A stretch of DNA of 64,000 nucleotides. It comes from Methylotenera sp. G11 (GTDB lineage: Bacteria > Pseudomonadota > Gammaproteobacteria > Burkholderiales > Methylophilaceae). Made by a program: the position numbers and the translations under genes. Location: positions 744,001-808,000 of the forward strand of contig NZ_JUHH01000001.1 of NCBI RefSeq assembly GCF_000799735.1. The letters run 5' to 3'. This document shows positions 43,719-53,483 of the stretch, piece after piece. The notes beneath the pieces were generated by a model that made no database searches, was not told the DNA's origin, and saw only the letters and a program-made list of their open reading frames with translations. The number at the start of each line of letters is the position of its first letter. Position 1 is the stretch's first letter.

Positions 43719-44969
43719 TTAAAGGCCTTGCGCTGAGGTGCACCTGAAACCATTCGCACCGGCAGTTCCATTAAGTGATTGTAATAAACTTTGCATCGTT
43801 TCTACCCTAGCCTGCACTAATTTTTTCGCCGCATCAGCGCTGCCGGCACTGGCAAGCACCGTACATACAGGCTCACCGGCAGGTACGGACAGGCGTTTTT
43901 CATGGCATGCCGGTATATCCGTCACCCAATCCGGCCATGACACCGGCGCAGCAAGCTCCAGCGCCGCCGCCGCATACACAATGGCATGCGCGTTATGCTG
44001 CCGGGCGGGCTGATGCATCTGGGGCTGATGCATCTGGGGCTGGTCATATGGATTCTGGTCATACGAACGCCGACCATGCAGGTTCGGGCTATGCGTTTTC
44101 AGGCATGCCTGCACATGCCACGCAAACAGCCTGCTCGCAGCAGCGCTGTATAAATCCACGGTTGCGCTTAAGCGGGGGTTGATCTCGAGTACAAACACCG
44201 GGCTGTCAGCCGTTGCGGCAGCATCTACGTTGGCAGTTGGCGCAATCGCATCAAGGCTGTTGAGGCCTGTTAAACCAAATTCACGCGCCAGCATCTCCGC
44301 AGCATGCATCAGCTGCTCCCGGACACCGGGCGCCAATACCGGATTGCTGACCGCGCCGCCGTAACGATACGGGGCATGAACTGCCGGGCTCAGCCACTGC
44401 TCGTTAAAACCGATGATTTCCACACCATGCGGATTGGCTAAGAACAATAGCGATACCGATTGACCGTCAATCCTGCGCTGGTAGTAATCATTGTCAGCCA
44501 GCACAGGCCGCAACCGGCTGACAACGCGGATGTGCGTGCCGCCACAGTCGCCGCCGGACTTTATCAGGTAATCATGCGGGCACGGTTCGGGCAGTGAATG
44601 ACACACGTCGGGGTGCCGGATACCGAGCCGCTTTAATGCCGCAAAAAAAGTAGCCGGGTGCTTGACTGCGGCCACCGCATCGGGCGAGTTACCGATCAGC
44701 GGCAGCTTTTCGGATAATCTTGCCAGCAGCTGCGGCTGCCCCTCAAAACCACTGCCGTAGGCAAAACCGATATAGCGGCTTAAATCCAGGCCATCAACCG
44801 CCGCCATCAGCGCTTCGGCATCAAAACCATGACGGCCATACGCAACCGCTACCGATTTTTCGGCCAGTGCGGCAGTCTGCATGTCGGCAAAAGCGTCAAT
44901 TGCCGTAACGGCATAACCAGACCTTGCGGCAGCCTCTGCGAATGGACGCGCTGACAGCGCTATGATCAG
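43719..44969 (-). CDS. ATP-grasp protein of the H4MPT cluster, probable non-standard start
   Basis: 387 aa from the first ATG (44,882). The reading frame continues upstream and encodes a proper Rossmann-type beginning (VLIIALSARPFAEAAARSGY and AVTAIDAFAD), so the true start is about 29-35 codons earlier. No ATG, GTG or TTG lies in frame before the stop at 45,020. Candidates are CTG 44,969, which overlaps the mtdB stop as CTGA, and ATT 44,987. ATP-grasp residues include DYLIKSGGDCGGTHIR and VFVLEINPRLSATVDLY. A His/Gln/Pro repeat interrupts the C-terminal third. Proteins of this kind (OrfY in methylotrophs) accompany mtdB and mch; the reaction is unknown. Confidence 0.8.
   Translation of the reverse strand: MIIALSARPFAEAAARSGYAVTAIDAFADMQTAALAEKSVAVAYGRHGFDAEALMAAVDGLDLSRYIGFAYGSGFEGQPQLLARLSEKLPLIGNSPDAVAAVKHPATFFAALKRLGIRHPDVCHSLPEPCPHDYLIKSGGDCGGTHIRVVSRLRPVLADNDYYQRRIDGQSVSLLFLANPHGVEIIGFNEQWLSPAVHAPYRYGGAVSNPVLAPGVREQLMHAAEMLAREFGLTGLNSLDAIAPTANVDAAATADSPVFVLEINPRLSATVDLYSAAASRLFAWHVQACLKTHSPNLHGRRSYDQNPYDQPQMHQPQMHQPARQHNAHAIVYAAAALELAAPVSWPDWVTDIPACHEKRLSVPAGEPVCTVLASAGSADAAKKLVQARVETMQSLLQSLNGTAGANGFRCTSAQGL
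44007..44042. repeat. 15-bp tandem repeat inside the ATP-grasp gene
   Basis: gggctgatgcatctg occurs twice in full plus six further bases. It is in frame and encodes the PQMHQPQMHQP stretch, so length change would not break the protein. Confidence 0.85.
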
Positions 44970-45883
44970 GACTGATTGTTTGATAATTCTCGTGCCAGGT
45001 TGAATGCCGCCATGAACTCAAGATACTTGATCCTCTCCTGGGTCTGATCCTGCGGCAGCATTTGTTTTAATAACGCATGCTGTGTTGCATATTTAAGCTG
45101 GCCGATCGCCAGTGCGCCAATGCCGAAAATACCGGTACCGGCAAGCTGGATACCATCATGGCTCACATCCACGCCCTCCACCCCGCTAGGTGGCACAGCG
45201 TTCACATCCGCCGCGATTTTAAGGCGCCTGGATTGTGTCAGCTGCTGCAGGCTAAGCACCTGCACTCCAGCCGCCGCCGCGCTGATTACGATATCTGCCT
45301 GCGCCACGATACCGGCTTTCTTTTCATCGCTGCTGCCATCAACCACTTGCAGGCTGATCTGGTATTCGCTGTTCCAGGCCTGGGCTTTTGCTTCTACTCT
45401 TGCGACCGAGTTATGCGCAACCAGCTGCACATTCGCGCCCTGTTTCGCCGCTATGATGGCGGCACAGCCGCCTACCGGACCAGTGGCACCGAACACGCTC
45501 AGTGTTTTACCGCTCAGGTCTTCGCCGAATTTGGCTTTCAGGTGCGTTTCAACCTTGGCGATCATCGCTGCGGCAGTTGTGAATGCGCCGGATGGGTCAG
45601 CAAACACCGAGCAGGCAAACGGAGAAAACATCGCGTTTTTGGCTGCTTTCAGCATCTGCATGGCAAGATCGATGTCCCGCCCGCCAATAAAAATACCTTC
45701 ACGTTTCACACCTGACGGGCTGCGCGAGAAAATCGCATCCTGTGTCAGCCCGGCGACTTCGGCCAGCTCAACGCTGGTATAGGGCATGATTTTGTCAAAA
45801 CCAGCGTCAAAGGCCATATTGACATCAAATGGGCTGGCATTTTTAGCTGCCGTGAACAAATGCAAAATGCTGGGTTTTTCCAT
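44966..45883 (-). CDS. mtdB: NAD(P)-dependent methylene-H4MPT dehydrogenase
   Basis: 305 aa, close to the usual 290-300. It oxidises methylene-H4MPT to methenyl-H4MPT. Family features are ILHLFTAAKNASPFDVNMA, the pterin-site region GGRDIDLAMQML and the Rossmann loop VFGATGPVGGCAAIIAA. AAGG lies eight bases before the ATG. MtdB acts after formaldehyde condenses with H4MPT (Fae, not in this window) and before Mch. Confidence 0.95.
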   Translation of the reverse strand: MEKPSILHLFTAAKNASPFDVNMAFDAGFDKIMPYTSVELAEVAGLTQDAIFSRSPSGVKREGIFIGGRDIDLAMQMLKAAKNAMFSPFACSVFADPSGAFTTAAAMIAKVETHLKAKFGEDLSGKTLSVFGATGPVGGCAAIIAAKQGANVQLVAHNSVARVEAKAQAWNSEYQISLQVVDGSSDEKKAGIVAQADIVISAAAAGVQVLSLQQLTQSRRLKIAADVNAVPPSGVEGVDVSHDGIQLAGTGIFGIGALAIGQLKYATQHALLKQMLPQDQTQERIKYLEFMAAFNLARELSNNQS

Positions 45884-45967
45884 GGTAACAACCTTAAAAT
45901 TGAGTTAATTAAACACCTGCCCGGCTTAACGCTTGAATATTAAGCCCGGCCATTGAAGCCAATCCTT

Positions 45968-46972
45968 TTAAACCTGAAACGTCAAATCCGCTCCCCGGTT
46001 ATTGGCTTTACAGAGTTTCCAGGACAAGGCCTGGTCAGTAAACTTTGCCTGCAGCTGCTGCGCAAACACCTCAGCAGTCGCGCTGTTCTCAAACACGGCA
46101 AAACCGGTTGGCCCCCATGAGCTCTGGCCAAAACAGGCCACACCGGCTTGCTGCAGGTAATGCAGCACGCCGGCCACCAGTGGGCTGGCGTAGCGGCCAC
46201 CCTGTACCGGAGCGAAGTAATCGCCCACATGCTGCTGTAATACCTGTATGGCATGGCCGAATGCGGCCAGGTCACGCTCGACAATCGCCGGCATGGCCTG
46301 CATCAGCACATGCCTGCATAGATGTGCCGCCAGGTTCTCGGGGAAAACCGGCAGCTGGTTGAAGCCAAGCTTTTCCTGCTCCCCATGGATACCAGGCTGT
46401 GTCGCATCAAAGACCAGTAATATTGTCCAGTCTTCAGGGAACAGGTATCTTGCCAATAAAGGTGGCACAGGATTGGCGTCTGGGGCAAGGCTGCGCCCAC
46501 CATCGATCAGCAATCCGCCATGATCGAAAGCGGCGATGCCGATACCGGAGCGCCTGCCGCGCCCCGCAAGCGCTGCGATTTGCCTTGCATTCAGGTCAAG
46601 CTGGTATAAATGGCTGATCGCCGCCCCGACGGCAAGCGCTATCTGCGTCCCGGAACCCAGGCCCGCGTGCTCAGGTATATGCTGGCTGACATGCAGATCA
46701 ACACTGCCGGCCAGGTCAAGCCGGTTAAGCAGCTGCTGCGCAACTGCCGATGCTTTTGCAAGCACGGTTCCCGGCACCGCCGGCGCGCCGGTTACATTCA
46801 GGCGTTCGGCCGCACCCGCCTCAATTGCCAGGGACGGTTCATCCAGGCTTAAGCCTATACTGCCGAACTTGCGGCCTATGCCGCCATGCAGGTCAAAAAA
46901 TCCCATGTGCAGACGTCCGCTGCACTGCACCTTCATTCGCGCAGTCAACTGCATCCCCATTCTCACAGTCAT
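45968..46972 (-). CDS. mptG: Beta-ribofuranosylaminobenzene 5'-phosphate synthase (MptG)
   Basis: About 334 aa from ATG 46,972, chosen for GGA six bases upstream; an in-frame GTG at 46,990 adds six residues. It is a GHMP-superfamily protein with CSGRLHMGFFDLHGGIGRKF at the start and the phosphate loop PEHAGLGSGTQIALAVG. RFAP synthase joins p-aminobenzoate to PRPP with loss of CO2, the first committed step of methanopterin synthesis. It is the first gene of the H4MPT block. Confidence 0.93.
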   Translation of the reverse strand: MTVRMGMQLTARMKVQCSGRLHMGFFDLHGGIGRKFGSIGLSLDEPSLAIEAGAAERLNVTGAPAVPGTVLAKASAVAQQLLNRLDLAGSVDLHVSQHIPEHAGLGSGTQIALAVGAAISHLYQLDLNARQIAALAGRGRRSGIGIAAFDHGGLLIDGGRSLAPDANPVPPLLARYLFPEDWTILLVFDATQPGIHGEQEKLGFNQLPVFPENLAAHLCRHVLMQAMPAIVERDLAAFGHAIQVLQQHVGDYFAPVQGGRYASPLVAGVLHYLQQAGVACFGQSSWGPTGFAVFENSATAEVFAQQLQAKFTDQALSWKLCKANNRGADLTFQV

Positions 46973-46990
46973 CGTTTTTCCAATTGCCAC

Positions 46991-47345
46991 CGGTGCCGGA
47001 CAGGCGTGTTATGTAATTTAAAATGTTGCATTATATTTAGTATTATTTCATGTTATGCACCTGCATTTTAGCTGACAGTCATTTATTTTCATATATCACA
47101 AACGGTCAGCGCAAAATGAATCAGATTCAGCGATTCCAGCCATTTGCTTTGCAAAAGATTTATTCAATCTGAGCATTATCAGGTGACAACATCGGCATAA
47201 TTAGGCAAAATAAGACCTATACAACAAAAACTACTATTTAATCACCCTTTTCAAACGCAAATTTCACAGATTTTCTGCGATATGTTTTAAAAGCGGACTA
47301 TAAAGAATTAACCAAATTACTCGTTTGAACATCTAAGGAACTATC
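46991..47345. promoter_or_regulatory. Divergent promoter region between mptG and ppsA
   Basis: 355 bp, AT-rich and without a gene. A TATAAT box for the H4MPT block lies at 47,035-47,030 (minus). A TATAAA box for ppsA lies near 47,298 (plus). The -35 sequences are weak on both sides, which may mean activator dependence. I found no terminator or obvious riboswitch. Confidence 0.4.
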
Positions 47346-49718
47346 ATGTCAGCCCACGTTATTCCATTTGAAAATCTACGCAATATAGATGTACCTTCTG
47401 TCGGAGGTAAAAATGCTTCCTTAGGCGAAATGATTTCACAATTATCCGCAAAAGGTGTGCGCGTCCCTACCGGATTCGCGACTACAGCAGACGCATATCG
47501 TGAATTCCTGGCTCAGAATAACCTTGATGACAAAATCAACGCCGAGCTGGATAACCTGAACATCGATGACACGCAAGCATTGGCTATCTGCGGTAAAAAG
47601 GTTCGCGAGTGGATTATGGAAGCACCGTTTCCGGCTGCACTTGAAAAAGCAATCAAGGAAAACTACGAGATACTGATCGAAAAATCAGGCAAAGACGCCA
47701 CATTTGCAGTACGTTCATCCGCTACCGCTGAAGACTTGCCTGACGCCTCATTTGCCGGCCAGCAGGAGTCTTTCCTGAACATTCACGGTTTGGACAACAT
47801 CCTGCATGCCATCAAGGAAGTATTCGCTTCACTTTATAACGACCGCGCAATCTCATACCGTGTACACAAGGGCTTTGTACACGCGGATGTAGCGCTTTCA
47901 GCAGGCGTACAGCAAATGGTGCGCAGCGATATAGGCTGTGCCGGCGTGATGTTCACGATCGATACGGAATCAGGCTTCAAAGACGTGGTATTCATCACAT
48001 CATCATATGGTTTAGGTGAAACCGTGGTGCAAGGTGCGGTAAACCCGGATGAGTTCTACGTTCACAAACCAACACTGGCGCAAGGCAAACCTTCAATCGT
48101 GCGCCGCACCATGGGTTCCAAACTCATCAAAATGATTTTCAGCGACGCCACGCGCGCTGGCAAAAGTACGCATACCGTTGATGTTGACCCTGCCGAGAGC
48201 GACCGTTATTCACTGTCCGACGAAGACGTGCTGGAACTGGCACGTTACGCCACGCAGATCGAAGCCCATTACGGCTGTCCGATGGATATCGAGTGGGGCA
48301 AAAACGGTATCGACAACAAGCTCTACATCCTGCAGGCACGTCCGGAAACAGTCAAATCACAACAGGCTGCAAACAACGTGACTGAAACATTCAAGCTCAA
48401 CAAACACAGCGAGAAACCATTAGCGGTGGGTCGCGCCGTCACCCAGAAAGTGGGTGTGGGCCCGGTGCGTATCGTGCTGGATCCGGCTGAAATGCACCTG
48501 GTGCAGCCTGGCGATGTGCTCGTGGCAGACATGACCGACCCGAACTGGGAACCGGTCATGAAGCGTGCCAGCGCCCTGGTAACCAACCGCGGCGGCCGTA
48601 CCTGCCATGCAGCGATTATCGCGCGTGAATTGGGTATCCCGGCGATTGTAGGCGCAGTCAATGCAACCGATGTGTTGCGTGAAGGCGAAATCGTTACCGT
48701 ATCCTGCGCTGAAGGCGAATCCGGTTTTGTCTACCACGGCGCGATCGAATACGAGGTATCGACACAGGCAACCGCAGCGCTCACTAAACCACCCTGCAAG
48801 ATCATGATGAACGTCGGCAACCCGGATATGGCGTTCAGCTTTGCGCAGACACCAAATGACGGTGTTGGCCTGGCTCGCCTGGAATTCGTGATCAACAACA
48901 TGGTCGGCATTCACCCGAAAGCGATTTTGAATGTAGATGCGATGCCGGCTGCCGTTCAGACCATCGTTAAAAACCGTGCGCGCGGCTATGCTTCACCAAA
49001 ACAATTCTATATCGACAAAGTCGCTGAAGGCGTTGCCACCATTGCTGCTGCGTTCTATCCGAAACCAGTGATCGTCCGTACTTCAGACTTCAAGTCCAAC
49101 GAGTACAAAAAACTGGTTGGCGGTGAAATCTACGAGCCAGACGAGGAAAACCCGATGATCGGTTTCCGCGGTGCGGCGCGCTACATGGCGGAAGACTTTA
49201 AAGAGTGCTTTGCCATGGAATGCGCAGCCATGAAAAAAGTACGCGATGAAATGGGTCTGGTTAACGTTGAGTTGATGCTGCCTTTCGTACGTACATTGGA
49301 CGAAGCTAAGGCCGTGACCGAAATCATGGCTGCTAACGGCCTCAAACGCGGCGACAATGGCTTGCGCCTGATCATGATGTGCGAGATCCCATCTAACGCA
49401 TTGCTGGCTGAACAGTTCCTGGAATATTTCGATGGCTTCTCAATCGGTTCCAACGACCTGACACAGCTGACATTGGGTATGGACCGTGACTCAGGTATTC
49501 TGGCTGACGGCTTTGATGAGCGTAACGATGCCGTGAAAGTGCTGCTCAAAATGGCAATCAGCACCTGTAACCGTTTAGGCAAATATGTCGGCATCTGCGG
49601 CCAGGGCCCATCAGACCATCCTGACTTTGCAGAATGGCTGGTTGCTGAAGGCATTCAATCCGTGTCATTGAACCCTGACACCGTGGTTGCCACATGGCAG
49701 AGACTGACCAAAAAATAA
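47346..49718 (+). CDS. ppsA: Phosphoenolpyruvate synthase
   Basis: 790 aa, full length. It converts pyruvate and ATP to PEP, AMP and phosphate. The ATP-binding domain begins [11 protein letters not shown]. The swivelling phosphohistidine domain has [19 protein letters not shown] with the catalytic His. The PEP-binding TIM barrel holds [18 protein letters not shown] and the active-site Cys in [17 protein letters not shown] seven bases before the ATG is the ribosome site. It is followed by its regulator ppsR after 48 bp. Confidence 0.97.
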   Translation: MSAHVIPFENLRNIDVPSVGGKNASLGEMISQLSAKGVRVPTGFATTADAYREFLAQNNLDDKINAELDNLNIDDTQALAICGKKVREWIMEAPFPAALEKAIKENYEILIEKSGKDATFAVRSSATAEDLPDASFAGQQESFLNIHGLDNILHAIKEVFASLYNDRAISYRVHKGFVHADVALSAGVQQMVRSDIGCAGVMFTIDTESGFKDVVFITSSYGLGETVVQGAVNPDEFYVHKPTLAQGKPSIVRRTMGSKLIKMIFSDATRAGKSTHTVDVDPAESDRYSLSDEDVLELARYATQIEAHYGCPMDIEWGKNGIDNKLYILQARPETVKSQQAANNVTETFKLNKHSEKPLAVGRAVTQKVGVGPVRIVLDPAEMHLVQPGDVLVADMTDPNWEPVMKRASALVTNRGGRTCHAAIIARELGIPAIVGAVNATDVLREGEIVTVSCAEGESGFVYHGAIEYEVSTQATAALTKPPCKIMMNVGNPDMAFSFAQTPNDGVGLARLEFVINNMVGIHPKAILNVDAMPAAVQTIVKNRARGYASPKQFYIDKVAEGVATIAAAFYPKPVIVRTSDFKSNEYKKLVGGEIYEPDEENPMIGFRGAARYMAEDFKECFAMECAAMKKVRDEMGLVNVELMLPFVRTLDEAKAVTEIMAANGLKRGDNGLRLIMMCEIPSNALLAEQFLEYFDGFSIGSNDLTQLTLGMDRDSGILADGFDERNDAVKVLLKMAISTCNRLGKYVGICGQGPSDHPDFAEWLVAEGIQSVSLNPDTVVATWQRLTKK

Positions 49719-49766
49719 GCTTTCGCTGCACATCACCCGGATAATTCAGGAATTGGATAACAGAGC

Positions 49767-50594
49767 ATGATAAACCGCACCGCTTTCTTTATTTCTGACG
49801 GTACCGGCATTACGGCAGGCTCTTTGGGTAAGTTGCTGGAACATTTTCCGCATACGCACTTTACCCAGGAGCGCCTGCCGTTCACCAATACACCGGAAAG
49901 AATCAAACTGGCGCAGGATGCGATACTGCGCGCTGAGCAGACGGACGGTGGACGCCCTGTCGTGATCATGTCATTAGGTGACCTGAACCTTCGCAACATG
50001 ATCAAGCAGTCCAATGCCTACTTTATCGACCTGTTCACCACCTTCATCGATCCGCTCGGCGTAGAGCTTGAGCAGCCGCCGCTGACAGGCGCCGGGATTG
50101 CGCACAGCGTCATGGGCAGCAGTTATAACGACCGTATGGAAGCCGTGAATTTCACGCTGAACCACGACGATGGCATGACCAACAACGGGCTGGAGCAGGC
50201 TGAGGTCATTCTGATTGGTGTTTCACGCTGCGGCAAAACCCCGACCAGCGTTTACCTGGCCATGCAATTCGGCGTTAAAGCGGCCAACTATCCGCTGATC
50301 CCTGAAGATTTTGAACGTGGTCATCTGCCGGAAATACTCAACAAGCACGTAGACAAAATATTCGGCTTGACCATCAAGCCTGAACGCCTGCACGCCGTGC
50401 GCAATGAACGCAGGTCCGGCAGTTTTTACGCTTCACTGGATAACTGCCGCAAAGAGATCGCCACGGCAGAAACCCTCATGCGCAATGCCGGCATCACATG
50501 GGCAGACTCCACCAGCCGTTCGGTTGAAGAGCTTTCAGCAATTATTATCGAAAAAATCCGGCGCCCCGAGAAAAAATTAAAAGCGGCAGGCTAA
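49767..50594 (+). CDS. ppsR: PEP synthase regulatory protein (kinase/pyrophosphorylase)
   Basis: 275 aa DUF299 protein. FFISDGTGITAGSLGKLLEHF opens it, and the P-loop is GVSRCGKTPTSVYLA. PpsR uses ADP to phosphorylate and inactivate PpsA and Pi to reverse this. Its position next to ppsA confirms the partner. It is terminated by the strong hairpin at 50,632-50,666. Confidence 0.95.
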   Translation: MINRTAFFISDGTGITAGSLGKLLEHFPHTHFTQERLPFTNTPERIKLAQDAILRAEQTDGGRPVVIMSLGDLNLRNMIKQSNAYFIDLFTTFIDPLGVELEQPPLTGAGIAHSVMGSSYNDRMEAVNFTLNHDDGMTNNGLEQAEVILIGVSRCGKTPTSVYLAMQFGVKAANYPLIPEDFERGHLPEILNKHVDKIFGLTIKPERLHAVRNERRSGSFYASLDNCRKEIATAETLMRNAGITWADSTSRSVEELSAIIIEKIRRPEKKLKAAG

Positions 50595-50631
50595 GCGCCC
50601 TCCGGCCAGGCCAATACACCGATGCTGCAAA

Positions 50632-50666
50632 CAAAAAAAGGAACTTGGATTCAAGTTCCTTTTTTT
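50632..50666. terminator. Bidirectional rho-independent terminator
   Basis: Stem GGAACTTG-GATT-CAAGTTCC (50,641-50,660) is flanked by seven A on the left and six T on the right, so it can serve ppsR (+) and gpx (-), which converge on it. Confidence 0.92.
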
Positions 50667-50705
50667 ATAATTAAAGCTTTATGACCAAAAGTCGGGGAAA
50701 CCGCC

Positions 50706-51287
50706 TTATTTCAATGCAGGTTTGATCTTCCCTACAATCTCGGGCGCATCGGGTTTCACGTCACTGCTGTAAGCATAGACCTCCTTACCGCCGGGCAGAA
50801 TCACATATTTAAAGAAATTCCAGCTGGGCGCCTGGCCCGTTCTCGCCTTGAGCTGCTTATAAAAAGGATTGGCATTAACACCGCTCACAACCGTTTTGGT
50901 GATCATGGGGAATTTAACCGCATAGGTCTGTTTGCAGAAATCGCCGATCTGTTTATCATCACTCAGCTCCTGCCTGAAATCATTCGATGGAAAGCCCACC
51001 ACCAGCAAGCCCCTATCCTTATACTTGCCGTATAACCCTTCCAGTGACTCGAACTGCGGCGTAAAGCCGCATTTGCTTGCCGTATTCACGACCAGGATCG
51101 GTTTATCCTGGTAATCACACAGGTTGATTCTGTCACCCTGCAAAGTTGTAAACTGATGGTTATAGAGTTCTGTACACGCAGCATTTGCCATATGTGTCAC
51201 CGTTAATAAGAGAGTAGATAACACGATCTTCTGACCGTGCTTTAGTACATGTTGAAATCGGTTCATATTGATTCGCTCAAGTTTCAT
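50706..51287 (-). CDS. Periplasmic glutathione peroxidase-family protein
   Basis: 193 aa, or 186 aa from the second Met (51,266). A signal peptide (KIVLSTLLLTVTHMANA) is followed by a GPx fold. The peroxidatic Cys is in NTASKCGFTPQF and the conserved Trp and Asn are in PSWNFFKYVI. The usual CNQFG motif reads FPSNDFRQE, so the resolving Cys and catalytic Gln of classical members are absent; many proteobacterial proteins share this variant. It probably uses thioredoxin-like partners rather than glutathione, which is inference. It is a single gene convergent with ppsR. Confidence 0.85.
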   Translation of the reverse strand: MKLERINMNRFQHVLKHGQKIVLSTLLLTVTHMANAACTELYNHQFTTLQGDRINLCDYQDKPILVVNTASKCGFTPQFESLEGLYGKYKDRGLLVVGFPSNDFRQELSDDKQIGDFCKQTYAVKFPMITKTVVSGVNANPFYKQLKARTGQAPSWNFFKYVILPGGKEVYAYSSDVKPDAPEIVGKIKPALK

Positions 51288-51339
51288 TGCATACAGCTAC
51301 TAGACTGAAAATATGCAATAAAATTCCGGTGCATAGCAC

Positions 51340-51735
51340 CTAATGTTTTAAATACTGAATAAAAGCGACCCCTGCCGCTGCCATCAGCAACGCGCCAAAT
51401 ACATGGCCGCAGGTATGCAGCAGCGCCAATGCATATTCCTGCTTGTGCAGCAGTGCCAGGCTCTCGCCGGTAAACGCCGAGAATGTAGTCAGCCCGCCCA
51501 GAAACCCGGTCGTGACAAACAGCCGCAGGCTGGCGCCATCCAGGCTGCCGACGCCGATCAAGCCCATCGCCACGCCCATCAGCAGGCCCCCTATTAAATT
51601 TGCGGCGAGCGTGCCCAACGGCAGGTCAGGCAATATATTATTCAGGGCTAGCCCCAACCCCCATCTTGACCAGGCCCCCAAGGCAGCACCGGCACCGATT
51701 GCCAACATATTAGTAAAACTGATCACTGGATTCAT
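51340..51735 (-). CDS. crcB: Fluoride exporter CrcB/Fluc
   Basis: 131 aa with four TM helices. GAALGAWSRWGLGLALNN, GTLAANLIGGLLMG and TGFLGGLTTFSAFTGE are the Fluc signature segments, the latter two lining the fluoride pore. The proteins work as antiparallel dimers. Only 88 bp separate it from the divergent glgA gene, and no fluoride riboswitch is visible there. Confidence 0.95.
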   Translation of the reverse strand: MNPVISFTNMLAIGAGAALGAWSRWGLGLALNNILPDLPLGTLAANLIGGLLMGVAMGLIGVGSLDGASLRLFVTTGFLGGLTTFSAFTGESLALLHKQEYALALLHTCGHVFGALLMAAAGVAFIQYLKH

Positions 51736-51823
51736 CTTCTGGCCGCACCGTTATGTTTCGTATAGTAGAATTACAGACGCCAGCAGGCGTTGCAAGTATT
51801 CACAGAACTTTAACGAGAAAATC

Positions 51824-53281
51824 ATGCCAATGAAAGTATTATTTGTCAGCTCAGAAGTTTTCCCCCTGATTAAAACCGGAGGCCTGGCTGATGTCAGCGG
51901 TTCATTACCGAATGCACTGCAAAGGTTAGGGGTTGATGTCCGCATACTGATGCCTGGCTACCCACCCGTCCTGAATCAGCTGGCCGACCTGCACACCATT
52001 GGCGCTCTGCATCATTTACCGCACGTTGACCATGTTGAGCTTCTGCTCGGCACCATCCAGGATACCGGCGTCAAAGTCATGGTGATCAAGTCAGAGTCGC
52101 TGTACGAACGCAATGGCGGGCCATATGCAGACCAGAATGGGCTGGAATGGCAGGACAACCCGGTGCGTTTCGGCGTGCTGTCCAAAGTCGCTTCGATACT
52201 GGCCAGCGGGCACTCCCCGATCCAAGGCTGGCAGCCCGATATCGTGCATTGCAACGACTGGCAGACAGGCCTGGCGCCCGCCTACATGAAACTGACGGAG
52301 CATAGCACGGCTAAATCCGTTATCAGCCTGCACAACATGGCCTTCCAGGGCTGCTACACCCCTAACTGGGTAACGTCACTGGGCTTGCCTAGTGCCGGAT
52401 TTTCGATCGAGGGATTTGAATATCATGGCCAGCTCTCATTCCTGAAAGCAGGCATTTTTTATGCTGATGCCATCACCACAGTCAGCCCCCGTTATGCAAA
52501 AGAAATACAGACCGCCGCTTTTGGCTTTGGCCTGGAAGGCCTGCTGTCAAAACGCAGCGATGAGATCAGGGGCATACTCAACGGGATTGAAACCGAAGAA
52601 TGGAATCCCGCACATGATAAATACCTGGTCAGCAATTACAGCAGCCACCATTTAGCCGGCAAGCAGGAGGTCAAGGCAGCACTGCAGAACAGCCTTGGGC
52701 TCGATGCCGATGCACATGCACCATTACTGGGCGTCGTCAGCCGGCTGACGCATCAGAAAGGCCTGGACATGCTGGTGCCGAATTTGCAGTCATTAATAGA
52801 CCAGGGCTGCCAGTTTGTACTGCTCGGCGGCGGTGAAATGGGCCTGGAAGCGTCTTTCAGGAACATTGCCGCACATAACCCCGGTCGTGCCAGCGTCACC
52901 ATAGGCTACAACGAACCGCTGTCACACCAGATCATGGCGGGCTGTGATATGTTCATCATGCCTTCGCGCTTTGAGCCATGCGGCCTTAACCAGCTTTACG
53001 GCCTGGCTTACGGCACACCGCCTATCGTCAATGCAACCGGCGGACTGGCTGACTCGATTATCGACAGCAGCCATACCCATATTGCAAACAGGACTGCGAA
53101 TGGCTTTGTCATGGTGGAGGCAAGCGCAGACGGCCTGATCGCCTGTATCAGGCGTGCGGTAGAGATGTACCGGCATGACAAGGACACCTGGCTGCAGATC
53201 CAGAAAACTGGTATGTCGCAGAATTTAAGCTGGGATAAAAGCGCTCAGGAATACCTCGCCGTGTACCGTGAGCTGACCTGA
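51824..53281 (+). CDS. glgA: Glycogen synthase (ADP-glucose)
   Basis: 485 aa from ATG 51,824, with GAG six bases upstream; the open frame runs further upstream but overlaps crcB antisense. The GT5 hallmark KTGGLADVSGSLP lies at the N-terminus for ADP-glucose binding. The C-terminal donor site has FEPCGLNQLYGLAYGTPPIV. No glgB or glgC is present here, so the gene is an isolated member of the glycogen pathway. Confidence 0.95.
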   Translation: MPMKVLFVSSEVFPLIKTGGLADVSGSLPNALQRLGVDVRILMPGYPPVLNQLADLHTIGALHHLPHVDHVELLLGTIQDTGVKVMVIKSESLYERNGGPYADQNGLEWQDNPVRFGVLSKVASILASGHSPIQGWQPDIVHCNDWQTGLAPAYMKLTEHSTAKSVISLHNMAFQGCYTPNWVTSLGLPSAGFSIEGFEYHGQLSFLKAGIFYADAITTVSPRYAKEIQTAAFGFGLEGLLSKRSDEIRGILNGIETEEWNPAHDKYLVSNYSSHHLAGKQEVKAALQNSLGLDADAHAPLLGVVSRLTHQKGLDMLVPNLQSLIDQGCQFVLLGGGEMGLEASFRNIAAHNPGRASVTIGYNEPLSHQIMAGCDMFIMPSRFEPCGLNQLYGLAYGTPPIVNATGGLADSIIDSSHTHIANRTANGFVMVEASADGLIACIRRAVEMYRHDKDTWLQIQKTGMSQNLSWDKSAQEYLAVYRELT

Positions 53282-53410
53282 AGCGGCACAAAAGGATTCA
53301 TCGTTAAAAAATCGGGAGATACGCAATATCCGGAATATGCAGCTTGGCATGGTTAATGCTTTAATAAACCTGAGCCTCGTGCTTCTCCAAAATTATTGCT
53401 TTTCTCCCTA

Positions 53411-53445
53411 CGGGCGTCTACTGACATGGGCGCCCTCTTTTTTTG
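53411..53445 (+). terminator. Rho-independent terminator after glgA
   Basis: GGGCGT...GCGCCC (53,412-53,417 and 53,430-53,435) with a 12-nt loop is followed by TC and seven T. It lies 130 bp after glgA, leaving room for a separate small transcript. Confidence 0.8.
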
Positions 53446-53483
53446 TCTTGGCACTCACTTCGGAGCGGCATCAACAGTGTTCG

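Noticed and set aside
51736-51823. Fluoride riboswitch upstream of crcB
   Set aside because: The 88-bp crcB-glgA gap shows none of the conserved crcB-motif sequence.
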